From positions 1-46,669 of the forward strand of contig NZ_BNJJ01000041.1 in the NCBI RefSeq assembly GCF_016587435.1: a stretch of 46,669 nucleotides of DNA, in the 5' to 3' direction. Position numbers and translations under genes: made by a program. Below the pieces are notes generated by a model that worked only from the letters and a program-made list of their open reading frames with translations, made no database searches and was not told the origin of the DNA. This stretch comes from Dictyobacter formicarum (GTDB lineage Bacteria > Chloroflexota > Ktedonobacteria > Ktedonobacterales > Ktedonobacteraceae). Positions 15,752 through 24,666 of the stretch are shown piece by piece. Every line of letters starts with the position of its first letter. Within the stretch, counting starts at the first letter, position 1.

Positions 15752-17296
15752 GTGAATACCGCTACTATCTGGCGCACAACCCTGGCACAGTTGGACACCA
15801 CGTCCATTGATGATCTGACCAAAACCTGGTTACAGGATGCACACCTGATTGAGTTGACTGCCGAAGCATTGCATGACATTGCGCCCGGTGCGGCTGAGCA
15901 AGATCTGCTGGCCTTCGCCCTTCAGGTTCCCAATGATCTAGCCGGGGATATCATTGAGACCCGCTGGCAGCAATTGTTAGAGGATATATTAAAGGATGTG
16001 CTCGGGCAGCCGGTGATTCTAATCGTGAGACCCTCCGCCCATGCCGCGCCTGTACCAGAAACGACGCCGCCGATCCATGAGCAAGAACGTGAATCACAGC
16101 AGGCTCCACGTACTGGCTCTCAGTCGCGGTCACATCATGCTGCGCCACATAATAACCATAATAACAATGCTTATTATGATAATATACCGCGCCCACCCAC
16201 GCAGTCTGAGTTTTCTTATGCCTCGCCTGAAACACTAGAAGATTGGGAGAACGAGCAGCGCGCCAATATGCTGGCCCATAATCGTTTGAACCCACGCTAT
16301 ACCTTCGATGCGTTTATCGTCGGCAACAGTAACCGCCTGGCACACGCCGCCTCACTGGCGGTCGCAGAGGCGCCCGGTGAGTCCTACAATCCACTCTTCC
16401 TCTATGGAGGCGTAGGATTGGGCAAGACCCACCTGCTGCATGCCATTGGACATCAGGGAGTGCAAACAGGGCTGGCGGTGCTGTACGTCTCGTCAGAACA
16501 GTTTACTAATGAAATCGTCAACGCGATTCGTTACCGTACCACTGAAGAGTTTCGCGCCAAGTATCGCTCGGTCGACATTCTGCTAGTTGATGATATCCAG
16601 TTTATTGCTGGCAAAGAGTCTACTGAGGAAGAGTTCTTTCATACCTTTAACAGCCTGTATGAAATGAGCAAGCAGATCGTGATCTGTAGTGATCGTCCGC
16701 CCAAGGCTATTTTGAGCCTGGAGGAGCGCCTGCGCTCGCGCTTCGAGTGGGGCTTGATCGCCGATATCCAGCCACCAGATCTAGAGACCAGAATGGCCAT
16801 CCTGCGCGTCAAGGCAGATCTCTTGCATTACCATGTTCCGGATGAGATCATTGCGTATATCGCCGGTCGGGTCCAGACTAACATTCGTGAGCTGGAGGGC
16901 TGCCTGAATCGCCTGATGGCTTATCAGCAACTGCATCGGATCGACCTGACCATGGATGTGGCCCGCTCCGCTATCTCGTCATTGGGTACGGATAACCGTG
17001 AGCCCACGCTGAATAGTCTTCAGATCGCCCAGGCTGTGGCCGACTACTACCATATCTCGCTGGAAGCTATGTGCGGCAAACAACGCGATAAATATATCGT
17101 CACGCCTCGCCAGATCGCTATGTATCTCATTCGTCAGGAGACTTCAACCTCGCTGCTGGAGATCGGTCAGCTCTTTGGCGGCCGCGACCATAGTACTGTC
17201 CTGCATTCGTGCGAGAAGATTGACCGTACCATCAACGTTAATCAAACCTTGCGCCGCGAAATCCTGGCGATCCGCGACCAGTTGATGCGTGAGTAA
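15752..17296 (+). CDS. dnaA: chromosomal replication initiator DnaA
   Basis: 514 residues with all four DnaA domains. Domain I (about 1-95) begins NTATIWRTTLAQLD. A Gln/Asn/His-rich linker follows (about 95-180). The AAA+ domain III has Walker A GGVGLGKTH (about 219-227), Walker B LLVDDIQF (about 277-284), and the EERLRSRFEWGL box with the Arg finger. Domain IV carries YIVTPRQIAMYLIR and the DNA-binding signature FGGRDHSTVLHSCEKI. Start GTG 15752 has GGGAG at 15740-15744; a longer frame from 15710 would overlap ridA. Unlike most bacteria, dnaN and recF do not follow: neighbours are ridA and a HAD phosphatase. It could be the only dnaA, relocated, or a second copy. Confidence 0.93.
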   Translation: MNTATIWRTTLAQLDTTSIDDLTKTWLQDAHLIELTAEALHDIAPGAAEQDLLAFALQVPNDLAGDIIETRWQQLLEDILKDVLGQPVILIVRPSAHAAPVPETTPPIHEQERESQQAPRTGSQSRSHHAAPHNNHNNNAYYDNIPRPPTQSEFSYASPETLEDWENEQRANMLAHNRLNPRYTFDAFIVGNSNRLAHAASLAVAEAPGESYNPLFLYGGVGLGKTHLLHAIGHQGVQTGLAVLYVSSEQFTNEIVNAIRYRTTEEFRAKYRSVDILLVDDIQFIAGKESTEEEFFHTFNSLYEMSKQIVICSDRPPKAILSLEERLRSRFEWGLIADIQPPDLETRMAILRVKADLLHYHVPDEIIAYIAGRVQTNIRELEGCLNRLMAYQQLHRIDLTMDVARSAISSLGTDNREPTLNSLQIAQAVADYYHISLEAMCGKQRDKYIVTPRQIAMYLIRQETSTSLLEIGQLFGGRDHSTVLHSCEKIDRTINVNQTLRREILAIRDQLMRE

Positions 17297-17318
17297 CACC
17301 GCCAGGCGAAATGGAAGG

Positions 17319-17355
17319 CGCTCCCCTCTTGCTGGCGGCGAGAAGGGAGCGTTTT
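17319..17355 (+). terminator. intrinsic terminator of dnaA
   Basis: Stem CGCTCCC (17319-17325) / GGGAGCG (17345-17351) extended inward by TCTTGC/GCGAGA pairing, followed by TTTT. Confidence 0.75.
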
Positions 17356-17483
17356 CCGTTTGCTGATCAAATTCCTGTGATATACTGGGTGCGGACGCGC
17401 GCTATCGTCTGCTGGAGCGGCCAGTTGCGATTACGCTGCGTTGACATCATTGCTGTTTATACTTATGGGAGAACAACGCTAGC

Positions 17484-18284
17484 ATGTTACCACAGATACA
17501 AAACCTCACGACCTATCTCATCGATCTCGATGGCGTTGTCTATCGAGGTGAGACCCTGGTGCCTGGCGCGCAAGAATTTATTCACTGGCTGGACGCCAAT
17601 GCTAAAAAATATTTGTTTCTAACCAATAATTCCTTTGCCAGCGAGACACAGGTGGTCAATAAATTAGGGCGGCTAGGAATTAAAACTGATCCCAGCCATG
17701 TGATGGGCGCGGCCCAGGCAGCTGTGCAGAGTATCCAGCATCGCTTCCCCGACGCTTCGGTCTACGTTGTTGGCGAACAACCGTTGTTTGACCTGGTGAG
17801 GCAGCATCAGCTAAAGGTGGCCAACGACGACTGGCAGAGCACGAATGTGGTCTTTGTTGGTCTGGATCGCCATTTTGATTATAAGAAATTGACGGAAGCG
17901 GTGCTGGCAATTCGCAGGGGCGCTGCATTTATCGCTATCAATCGTGATCCTTTGTTGCCACTCGCAGGCGGTGCCCTGACGGCGGGCTGTGGAACGATGG
18001 TGGCCGCCATTGAAGCGGGCAGCGAAACTACTCCTGAAGTGATTGGGAAACCCGAGCCCGCGCTGCTCCAGGAAGCTATGCGCAAACTGGATAGCAAGCC
18101 AGAAGAGACGGTGATGATTGGAGATAACCTGGGGGTAGACATTAAGGCCGGAATCGCCGCCAATACCAGGACGATGCTGGTCTTCTCGGGCAAAGATACG
18201 CCCGGCAGCCTGGCTAAATCTACCCTCTATCCAGATTATGTCTATGCTGACCTGGCCGCCGTGATGCAGCAGATCCAGGGCTAA
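17484..18284 (+). CDS. HAD-IIA family sugar-phosphate phosphatase (NagD / p-nitrophenylphosphatase type)
   Basis: 266 residues. HAD motif I DLDGVVYRG with nucleophile Asp14 and acid/base Asp16; motif II LTNNS; the C2a cap (about 85-190) with AINRDPLLPLAGG; motif III Lys in VIGKPEP; motif IV GDNLGVDIKAG. This cap type is typical of NagD, phosphoglycolate and glycerol-phosphate phosphatases that clear side-product sugar phosphates. The physiological substrate is not predictable. It follows the dnaA terminator on the same strand, with GGGAGAA about 11 bases before the start. Confidence 0.92.
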   Translation: MLPQIQNLTTYLIDLDGVVYRGETLVPGAQEFIHWLDANAKKYLFLTNNSFASETQVVNKLGRLGIKTDPSHVMGAAQAAVQSIQHRFPDASVYVVGEQPLFDLVRQHQLKVANDDWQSTNVVFVGLDRHFDYKKLTEAVLAIRRGAAFIAINRDPLLPLAGGALTAGCGTMVAAIEAGSETTPEVIGKPEPALLQEAMRKLDSKPEETVMIGDNLGVDIKAGIAANTRTMLVFSGKDTPGSLAKSTLYPDYVYADLAAVMQQIQG

Positions 18285-18300
18285 GCCAGTCAGCAGCAGA

Positions 18301-18753
18301 TTATTTTCGCAACAACGGATCGCCTCCATCAGGAGGACGATCCACCACAGCAACGGTACAGCGCGAGATGCAGATGAGCTTCTCTTTTTCGTCCGTGATG
18401 CGCACATCCCACACGTGGGTAGAGCGTCCAATATGAATCGGGGTTGCCACCGCTAACAGCTCTCCATCACGCTTTGGGCGCAGGTGGTTGGCATTGATCT
18501 CTAAACCAAAAGCCATCTGCCGTGCGGCATCGATATTCATCACGCTAGCCAGCGAGGCTACCGTCTCCGCCAGTACAACCGAGACGCCCCCATGTAAATA
18601 CCCTACCAGTTGCAGATGCTTCGAAGCAATCGGCATTGAAGCCGCCACTTTCTCTCTGGTGGCTTCAACCACAGTAATATTCAACTCTTCCAGAACGGTC
18701 CCTTTGCCGCTGGCGTTTAAACGTTCTAGAATCTCCTGCTGTGTGGCATCCAT
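18301..18753 (-). CDS. hotdog-fold acyl-CoA thioesterase (PaaI/MenI type)
   Basis: 150 residues, one hotdog domain. The active-site helix reads LHGGVSVVLAETVAS with the catalytic Glu, as in 1,4-dihydroxy-2-naphthoyl-CoA hydrolase (MenI/YdiI) and PaaI thioesterases; the following strands (ANHLRPKRDGELLAVATPIH, WDVRITDEKEKLICISRCTVAVV) complete the fold. MenI-like sequence could place it in menaquinone synthesis, but no men genes are nearby. It converges on the HAD phosphatase gene, with only 16 bases between the stops. Confidence 0.88.
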   Translation of the reverse strand: MDATQQEILERLNASGKGTVLEELNITVVEATREKVAASMPIASKHLQLVGYLHGGVSVVLAETVASLASVMNIDAARQMAFGLEINANHLRPKRDGELLAVATPIHIGRSTHVWDVRITDEKEKLICISRCTVAVVDRPPDGGDPLLRK

Positions 18754-18784
18754 TCCCTCTCAGTACTCCTTCCTCGATTAGAAT

Positions 18785-18978
18785 GTGTCTGAAGTCCATC
18801 CCCATGGGAAGCCAGGCACCTCCGTACGGGCGGGCGCATGCGCGCCCGCGCCCTTTTATACGTTGTGCAGTCATTCGCGCAATGCGCGAATGACTGCACA
18901 ACGTATAAAAGCCTTTTTGAGCGCCGTAGGTGCGTAGCGTCAGGGGCCGAAAGTGCAAAAAGTATAGTATTCAGACAC
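18785..18978 (+). repeat. intergenic palindromic repeat, copy 3, with short inverted ends
   Basis: The best-defined copy. It is bounded by GTGTCTGAA (18785-18793) and its exact complement TTCAGACAC (18970-18978). Inside: ATGGGAAGCCAGGCACC, then CCGTACGGGCGGGCGC and GCATGCGCGCC (about 18804-18846), then a perfect palindrome with 28-bp arms (18853-18880 and 18884-18911, loop AAT), then TTTTTGAGCGC...GTGCG...CGTCA (18914-18941). The terminal inverted repeats and 194-bp size resemble a non-autonomous mobile element. No target-site duplication was recognised. Confidence 0.75.
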
Positions 18979-19018
18979 TCTGTTACACCAAATGTAGTTG
19001 TGACGATAGGCGCAACAC

Positions 19019-19645
19019 TTATTTGGACATGGTTGGTGCATGCTTTGACGCGGAAACCTGGTTTGGCTCCTCTTCATTGGACAGAGCTACAAAAGGCGTT
19101 TTTCTGGCCCTCAACCAGAATAGCAATAAGCCCAGGTAGAAGGCCACCAGCCACATCCCAATCGTGGCTACCGTTGCCATTGGCACGTTTTCCCACACCT
19201 GGTAGGAACCGTTGGTGATGCCACCCGAGATATCGCGATACATGCTGAACAGGGGAATACCTATCAGTAATACCCAGGAAAACCAGCGTGCTTTACCTGA
19301 CCAGAAACGCCAGATGAGCAGATAACCAAGGCTGCCATAAATAAAGATAGGTGTCAGGTAAAATGGTAAGGGAACATGCAGTGTGTTCAATGTCTTCATG
19401 AAGAGATTGGAGAGCTGCAATTGAAAATCGCTGGGATTATGCAGGCCCGATTGCACAAATGTGTAGTGCCACCAATGGGATGCATAGGCAGCCATGTCAA
19501 CCAGTATGTTGATGACACCCATGACCAGGCCACCCAGGAGGGAAGCTAGCAGAACGGCCTTTGGTGGGCGTATATAGAGCATGAACGCGCCATAGACAAG
19601 CAGCAGAAATGGAACAACATAAAGCAGGAAGATAAACGCTTCCAT
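19019..19645 (-). CDS. conserved polytopic membrane protein of unknown function
   Basis: 208 residues with about six predicted membrane helices (starting MEAFIFLLYVVPFLLLVYGAF, then ASLLGGLVMGVINILVDMAA, PFYLTPIFIYGSLGYLLIW, FSWVLLIGIPLFSMY, and a last pair VATIGMWLVAFYLGLLLFWL), with a hydrophilic loop containing HWWHYTF and a polar C-terminal tail. No family recognised; the aromatic and His-containing loop after the second helix may hold a functional site. The first ATG of the frame is 19681, but ATG 19645 has TAAGGAG ten bases upstream and is preferred. Stands alone between the repeat copy 3 and the M20 peptidase gene. Confidence 0.75.
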   Translation of the reverse strand: MEAFIFLLYVVPFLLLVYGAFMLYIRPPKAVLLASLLGGLVMGVINILVDMAAYASHWWHYTFVQSGLHNPSDFQLQLSNLFMKTLNTLHVPLPFYLTPIFIYGSLGYLLIWRFWSGKARWFSWVLLIGIPLFSMYRDISGGITNGSYQVWENVPMATVATIGMWLVAFYLGLLLFWLRARKTPFVALSNEEEPNQVSASKHAPTMSK

Positions 19646-19812
19646 GTAAGAGAAACTCCTTAAAAACACAAGAACAAACAAAAAAATTCTGTATAGATAT
19701 CATAGCGCTAAGAAACGAAAGCAACAAGAAACACGACTCGTAAGTACGCCCCTCGCGGTCGCTTTTGCTTTTCTCGACCGAAAAACGACAATAATAGCGC
19801 TATACATCGTTA

Positions 19813-20985
19813 TTATTCATGCAGGCAGAGGCGCTGGATTAAACCCGCCAGCAGGGGTCCACGCACAGCAAAAGAGCTGACCTGCATATGTTCGCGATCC
19901 AGATTATGCATTCCACCACCCACGGGGCCCAGGGTGTCCAGGGTGGGAACGCCAGCGTCCATTAAGATATTGGCGTCGGAGACGCCTCCCTTTGGCTCGG
20001 CTTTGAGTTCGATACCCAGTGCCTCGCCTTCTAGCCTGGCCAGTTCTACCAGGCGCTGAACGGCAGCCGTAGGCTCATAAGGATGGCGGCCGGGATTGCG
20101 CGTCAGTGTGGTTATGGTATCAGGTACGTTACTGGTAGAGGCGATCTTTTGCAAGGCTGCCGAGGCCGCATCCAATCCATGCCGACTAAATGAGCGTACA
20201 GAGATAGAGCAGCGCGCCATATCAGGAATGACGTTCAAGGGCTCCGTGCTATCTAACTTGGTGATATTAAAAGTGACGCTGGGAAAGATAGAATGCAGAT
20301 TCTGGATGGCTAGAATCTTGTGGGCCAGTTCAATGACGGCCGAGCGACCTTTATAGGGTTCAACGCCAGAGTGGGCCGAGATACCGCGCACCTCCAGGAC
20401 ATACTTATCGGTGCCCTTGCGCGAATGGGTCAGTGAGGTCTGCTTTCCCGCTGGCTCCAGCACCAATGCATAGTCAATCTCGTGGGCAATCTCGCGTATC
20501 AGAGGAATGCTACCTGGTGAGCCAACCTCTTCATCGTTGTTGAAGAGCAAGACCAGTTCGCCGTATTGGTCAAAACCGGCTTCAATTAAGGCGCGCACTG
20601 CATAGATGCCCAGCATAACGCCCGACTTCATATCCAGCACCCCAGGACCAATAGCGACCCCATCGCGCATAGCAAAAGGCTGGTCCTGAACCGCCCCGGC
20701 AGGATAAACGGTGTCGACATGTCCCATGATCAAGATGCGCCGTTGCCCTTTTCCTTTGCGCCGGGCCAGCAGATTATTGCCATAGCCAGCCGATTCATGC
20801 AGGCTTACTGAGAAATCATGTTCAGCCAACCACTGTTGGAGCGTGTCCATAATGCGGTTCACGCCCTCAATCTGGCCAGTACCCGAATCGATATTTACCA
20901 GTGTTTCTAGCCGTTGGAAATATTCTTGCTGGTAGGATTGAAAACTCGCGAGGTAACTCTGTGCATAGGTAGCGGTCTGTGACAT
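19813..20985 (-). CDS. M20-family metallopeptidase (carboxypeptidase G2 / ArgE type)
   Basis: 390-residue di-zinc hydrolase. Metal and catalytic residues are in place: His89 and Asp91 in MGHVDTVYP, bridging Asp118 in GPGVLDMKSG, Glu152-Glu153 in NNDEEVGS, Glu177 in LVLEPAG, and a C-terminal His in GGGMHNLDRE. The lid/dimerisation domain (about 185-295) includes RKGTDKYVLEVRGISAHSG. The pattern matches glutamate carboxypeptidase and related amino-acid deacylases, cytoplasmic as there is no signal peptide. Substrate is unknown. Monocistronic on the minus strand. Confidence 0.92.
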   Translation of the reverse strand: MSQTATYAQSYLASFQSYQQEYFQRLETLVNIDSGTGQIEGVNRIMDTLQQWLAEHDFSVSLHESAGYGNNLLARRKGKGQRRILIMGHVDTVYPAGAVQDQPFAMRDGVAIGPGVLDMKSGVMLGIYAVRALIEAGFDQYGELVLLFNNDEEVGSPGSIPLIREIAHEIDYALVLEPAGKQTSLTHSRKGTDKYVLEVRGISAHSGVEPYKGRSAVIELAHKILAIQNLHSIFPSVTFNITKLDSTEPLNVIPDMARCSISVRSFSRHGLDAASAALQKIASTSNVPDTITTLTRNPGRHPYEPTAAVQRLVELARLEGEALGIELKAEPKGGVSDANILMDAGVPTLDTLGPVGGGMHNLDREHMQVSSFAVRGPLLAGLIQRLCLHE

Positions 20986-21196
20986 AAATAACTGCCCTTC
21001 GTAGTGGATCCTTTAACATCAACAGTGAGGTTAGTCTGCCGCTATTGTATCACAGAGGTTAGCAGGGGCGCGGGAAGGATGGTACGGGTTGCATCTCCCC
21101 TCTTCTCTTCCCGCGAGAAAAATTTAGACATGAAAACTGTGATGATTTCCTTTATAACGATGCACAAAACCAGGACTATCTCCCAAAGGACAGCAG

Positions 21197-21874
21197 CTAC
21201 GAAAAATCTTGCTCATTCAGTTGAAAGGTTTGCCGCAATCTCTTGTAGGCCATGCTCAATGAAGCGGCATGCCGGCTTCGCTCCAGCGGATCATTTGATG
21301 GGGCGCGCCGATATTCGCGTAAATCTATGCCAACTGCCTTAAATGCTGCCAATAACTGACTGGTCTCGCCGCTTAAATCGGCATGATTAGCCAGGTCTAT
21401 CAACAAGGCGGTCCGCTGCTTGATAGGGAAATCAACAATGATACGCGCCAGTGTCATAAGTACAGAGATGCGCATAAGACTATCCAGGGCTATTTCAGAA
21501 GGGTCCACATCATCGCCATTGGATAAAAGGTAGGAGACTTCTCCATCCTGCGAAGAGGGACGGATAAGCCGCAGTTCACGTCGGCGCAGGTCACGAAAAT
21601 GATTGTGCGCTACGGTACGTCCAAAACAAGTCATGGAGTGTATCGGCATCCCAATGCCATTTTCTACCAATCGCGTATATTTCAAGGTGCGTATGACCGC
21701 CTCTTGCAATATGTCATCGGCAATATCATGTTCCTGGCCATGCCATGACGTGACACCTGAGGAATAGACCCAGCCCAGAATGTAAGGCCGCAGTGTACTG
21801 TAGAGCTCAATCCAAACACGATCGCTTACCGCCTGGCGATCAGCCGTATGTAACATTGGTCGATAGACAGCCAT
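21197..21874 (-). CDS. sigma-70-family-like regulator, module A
   Basis: 225 residues. The N-terminal half resembles sigma region 2: HDIADDILQEAVIRTLKY (about 52-69) and GRTVAHNHFRDLRRREL (about 89-105), the latter like the core-binding and -10-recognition helices of ECF sigma factors. The C-terminal half begins like region 4 (FPIKQRTALLIDLANHADL) but has an insertion before the last helix (SLSMAYKRLRQTF), so promoter -35 recognition may be altered. Start ATG 21874 has an excellent GGAGGT eight bases away. It is divergent from the MerR-GAF gene of the same module and has a paralogue at 25407-26075 with the same layout. A true sigma factor is likely, not proven. Confidence 0.75.
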   Translation of the reverse strand: MAVYRPMLHTADRQAVSDRVWIELYSTLRPYILGWVYSSGVTSWHGQEHDIADDILQEAVIRTLKYTRLVENGIGMPIHSMTCFGRTVAHNHFRDLRRRELRLIRPSSQDGEVSYLLSNGDDVDPSEIALDSLMRISVLMTLARIIVDFPIKQRTALLIDLANHADLSGETSQLLAAFKAVGIDLREYRRAPSNDPLERSRHAASLSMAYKRLRQTFQLNEQDFS

Positions 21875-22461
21875 GAGTTGTAACCTCCAGGAAAGACAGG
21901 CTATCTTAGAAACCTATCAACTCTTCTAAAATATGGCACTCACCTAATACTTGCTTCTGGCCACTGAGCTTTGTTCCGCTTTTCGCACACATTTACTCCA
22001 TCACACACTAACAAAGCTTCATATAAAACGCCTCAAACCTCTCATGTTATTGACTTATCCTTATCAATTTTATAGCATACTAGAGTTATTAATTCAATGT
22101 TTTCTTAGGATTGGCTGATATTTCTATTATTTTTAACCAAAAGAATCAACAATTATAAGCGTCCAGGCAAGCATTTTTGCATATTCTTCGTCATATTTTC
22201 TTACCTTATCATAAATTAACCTGATTATTTTTAGGATTCGTCTGAAAAAAGTACAAAAAAATCTCACCCTGAAACGTTTTTTTATTAAGCAGCAAACAGG
22301 TATACAGTGATTTTTTTCAAGCATGAAGATAGTTTTTTTAATACGTCATCTGCCAAAACGTCATATACAGGTGTACAAGCTATTCGAGCGTGTGTTATGA
22401 TAGGCAGGAATTCGAAATACGTGGGAAATTTCCCACTGTATTTTTTTAAGGGAATATGGTG
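21875..22461. promoter_or_regulatory. divergent control region of module A
   Basis: About 590 AT-rich bases between the sigma-like and MerR-GAF genes. Plus-strand promoter candidate TTGACT (22050-22055), 17-bp spacer, TAGCAT (22073-22078). Motifs shared with the module B region: AGGTGTACAAGCTA (22369-22382; B has AGGTATACAAACTA at 26521-26534), ATTCGAAATA (22410-22419; B 26512-26521), and an additional AGGTATACA at 22298-22306. The 10-mer is identical and the 14-mer matches at 12 of 14. I read these as binding sites for one of the module's own regulators. Confidence 0.5.
22416..22447 (+). promoter_or_regulatory. palindrome plus U-run just before the MerR-GAF gene A
   Basis: Perfect 16-bp palindrome GTGGGAAATTTCCCAC (22421-22436), flanked by AATAC and TGTATT and followed by a run of T to 22447. 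It ends 14 bases before the preferred start. It could be an operator for a dimeric regulator or, as RNA, an attenuator hairpin with a U tract. Confidence 0.45.
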
Positions 22462-24624
22462 ATGGATGAGCGCAACCTACAGCGGATTGCCAAACATCTC
22501 AAAGATGAAGCCGCACAACGACGTGTTCACCACAACATCCAGAGAGGGCGCAACGAGGTCACAGTGACAATAGGACGGGCATCGCGTCTCTTCGGCTTTA
22601 GCGAAAGCCAGCTACGCGATTGGGAGAAGATGGGGTTGATTAAACCGATACGCCCTAGAGAAGACACCGAGTCACGGCAAATTACGGGCCAACGTCAATA
22701 TTCATTTGCCGAGCTAGATAAACTTGCGATCATTCGCGAGTTACTCGATGAGGCACACCTGACTCCAGGGGCAATTCCTCCAAATATCAATGAGATCTGG
22801 TCAGCATTAGCCTCGCCAGCGTCTGCCATGCCATCACGCCTGTTCGAGCAAGAGGCGGATGATCGATCTATGCCCGCGGTTACGCCATCACCAGATGACA
22901 ATATCAATAAACGTGTGACTATAGCTTATCGCGATCTTATGGCCTGGCGCTTCTATGCTTCGCGGGTGCTCTGGCTGGCCTTGCTGTTGGTCTACGAAAA
23001 TATCCCGGGCTTTTATGCTGGCCTTGTGCTGCCCGCCAGGGATTATCATGCCGATGAAATTTTACGCGACCCCGCCAGCATCAAGATGGTCGGATCATCA
23101 CTGGTCGGCTGGCTGGGCCAGACAGGCTCATTTTTTACTTTTCTGACCGCCACTCCGGTTTTTGAATATCCCAGCGATTATATCGTACTGCCATTATGCC
23201 CCCCCGACTTGCGCATGAAATTACCCGGATCGATCGCGTATCGCACCTTGATTGTGGTGCAACGCGATGAGAGACAGCATGTGCGACAGCAAGAGAAAGC
23301 CATTCGGACAGTGCTGCGCCTGCTGGAACCTCTCTATGAGGATCAACAGCAATGGGAGCATTATATGGGTGATGGTCGGCAGGACGTCATTACGCCAGCC
23401 ATGGATTTTACTCCCAAGCTAACAGATGCTATCCTGACCAGCCTGACCAATACGACGATTCGCCTGGGCGGCAAAACGTCAGATGGTCAGAATCGCTGGC
23501 AGGACTGTTGTATTCTCTTGCCCAATACGCAAAGCCTGCCTCTACAGCAGCGTAGCCTGGTGGTACGGGCCAAAAGCCAGCAGGCGCGTCACGCCGTTGG
23601 CGTTACGTCGGTGTCTCCTGAACGTCATGTGACCAGCCTGAGCATCCGTGCGTATCAAAGTAGCCATATCATCTATCGGCCAGAGTTGGCCCGCGAAGAT
23701 ATTCTCACCCTCCAGCGCGATCTAGAGGGTCCTATTCAGTCTAATATCGCGGTTCCTATCGGTGGCGAAAGCGGACAACCCATGGGCGTGCTATACGTCA
23801 CCTCTTATGAGCAGGATGCCTTCAATGAAGAAGATCAGCGCATTCTGCGTATTATAGCTAAAATTACTGAAGAACTTTTATATACCTATAAGGTTCGACA
23901 GCAGGTCGCGGACTCGCTGACCGATATCCTGGAAGATCCAGCTACTGTGGATCCTCTTTTCAAAGATTTTGCTTCCGAGAGCGATTTCCTCCGTGATCTG
24001 GCGGAAATCCTGACCACTATTAAAGAACAGGTGAAACGGGGACAAGATCTTATGACCCCGACCGAAATCGACGGGCCGGTAAAAGAGATCTCTTTTATCG
24101 CCATAGATATTGATAGCAATGTACAAGAATCGATTGCTAATAGTTATGGAGATCAGACCCTGCATAATCTAAATAAAGCCATTGGTTTACGCATCCACGA
24201 TCTCTTGCCAGCACTTTTCTCCAATCACTTCAACTGCACGCTCTATCATATTTATGGCAGCATCTACTGCCTCCTTCTGCGTGGCTTTACATTGGAGCGC
24301 ACCAAAAGCAATGCGGAACGCCTGCGTAAAGCTTTAGAAGGAAGCATCGCAGTCAAACAATCAGAACTGCCAGGTGGCACATTAACCCTACCAGATATAT
24401 CGGTCCACCTCGGAGTTACCTGGTATCCCTATGAAAAACTCGCGGATTTTTTAACCCCTCGCCATATGCGGTCGGTGACCGATGTGCGTGCAACTCTTTA
24501 CCATTCGTTAGATTTTGCGCTCAAGTTAGGAACGGACACCGGAGGCAATATTATCTATGCCTGGGACCCAGTCACCCAGACCTATATGCCGCATCAACCA
24601 GGGGAGGAACAACAAAAAAAATAG
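22462..24624 (+). CDS. MerR-type HTH protein with two GAF-like domains and a degenerate GGDEF domain, module A
   Basis: 720 residues. An N-terminal helix leads to a MerR-type winged helix (about 32-98: VTIGRASRLFGFSESQLRDW, then RQYSFAELDKLAIIREL). A first GAF-like region (about 140-290) and a clearer second GAF domain (about 310-475, with SSHIIYRP and SNIAVPIGGESGQPMGVLYV, ending DQRILRIIAKITEELL) follow. The last 170 residues look like a diguanylate cyclase fold: FIAIDIDS keeps the first metal Asp (about 548), but the GGDEF position reads YGSIYCLLL (about 596), so no cyclase activity is expected. Start ATG 22462 has AAGGGA eight bases away and aligns with the paralogue start. Likely a ligand-sensing transcription factor. 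Confidence 0.8.
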   Translation: MDERNLQRIAKHLKDEAAQRRVHHNIQRGRNEVTVTIGRASRLFGFSESQLRDWEKMGLIKPIRPREDTESRQITGQRQYSFAELDKLAIIRELLDEAHLTPGAIPPNINEIWSALASPASAMPSRLFEQEADDRSMPAVTPSPDDNINKRVTIAYRDLMAWRFYASRVLWLALLLVYENIPGFYAGLVLPARDYHADEILRDPASIKMVGSSLVGWLGQTGSFFTFLTATPVFEYPSDYIVLPLCPPDLRMKLPGSIAYRTLIVVQRDERQHVRQQEKAIRTVLRLLEPLYEDQQQWEHYMGDGRQDVITPAMDFTPKLTDAILTSLTNTTIRLGGKTSDGQNRWQDCCILLPNTQSLPLQQRSLVVRAKSQQARHAVGVTSVSPERHVTSLSIRAYQSSHIIYRPELAREDILTLQRDLEGPIQSNIAVPIGGESGQPMGVLYVTSYEQDAFNEEDQRILRIIAKITEELLYTYKVRQQVADSLTDILEDPATVDPLFKDFASESDFLRDLAEILTTIKEQVKRGQDLMTPTEIDGPVKEISFIAIDIDSNVQESIANSYGDQTLHNLNKAIGLRIHDLLPALFSNHFNCTLYHIYGSIYCLLLRGFTLERTKSNAERLRKALEGSIAVKQSELPGGTLTLPDISVHLGVTWYPYEKLADFLTPRHMRSVTDVRATLYHSLDFALKLGTDTGGNIIYAWDPVTQTYMPHQPGEEQQKK

Positions 24625-24666
24625 ATACATACCAAAGCGCAGATGGAAGATGGAGGAGTGTGATTG

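Noticed and set aside
22133..22324. 63-residue minus-strand frame in the module A control region
   Set aside because: AT-rich, basic and aromatic translation typical of non-coding DNA; no ribosome site.
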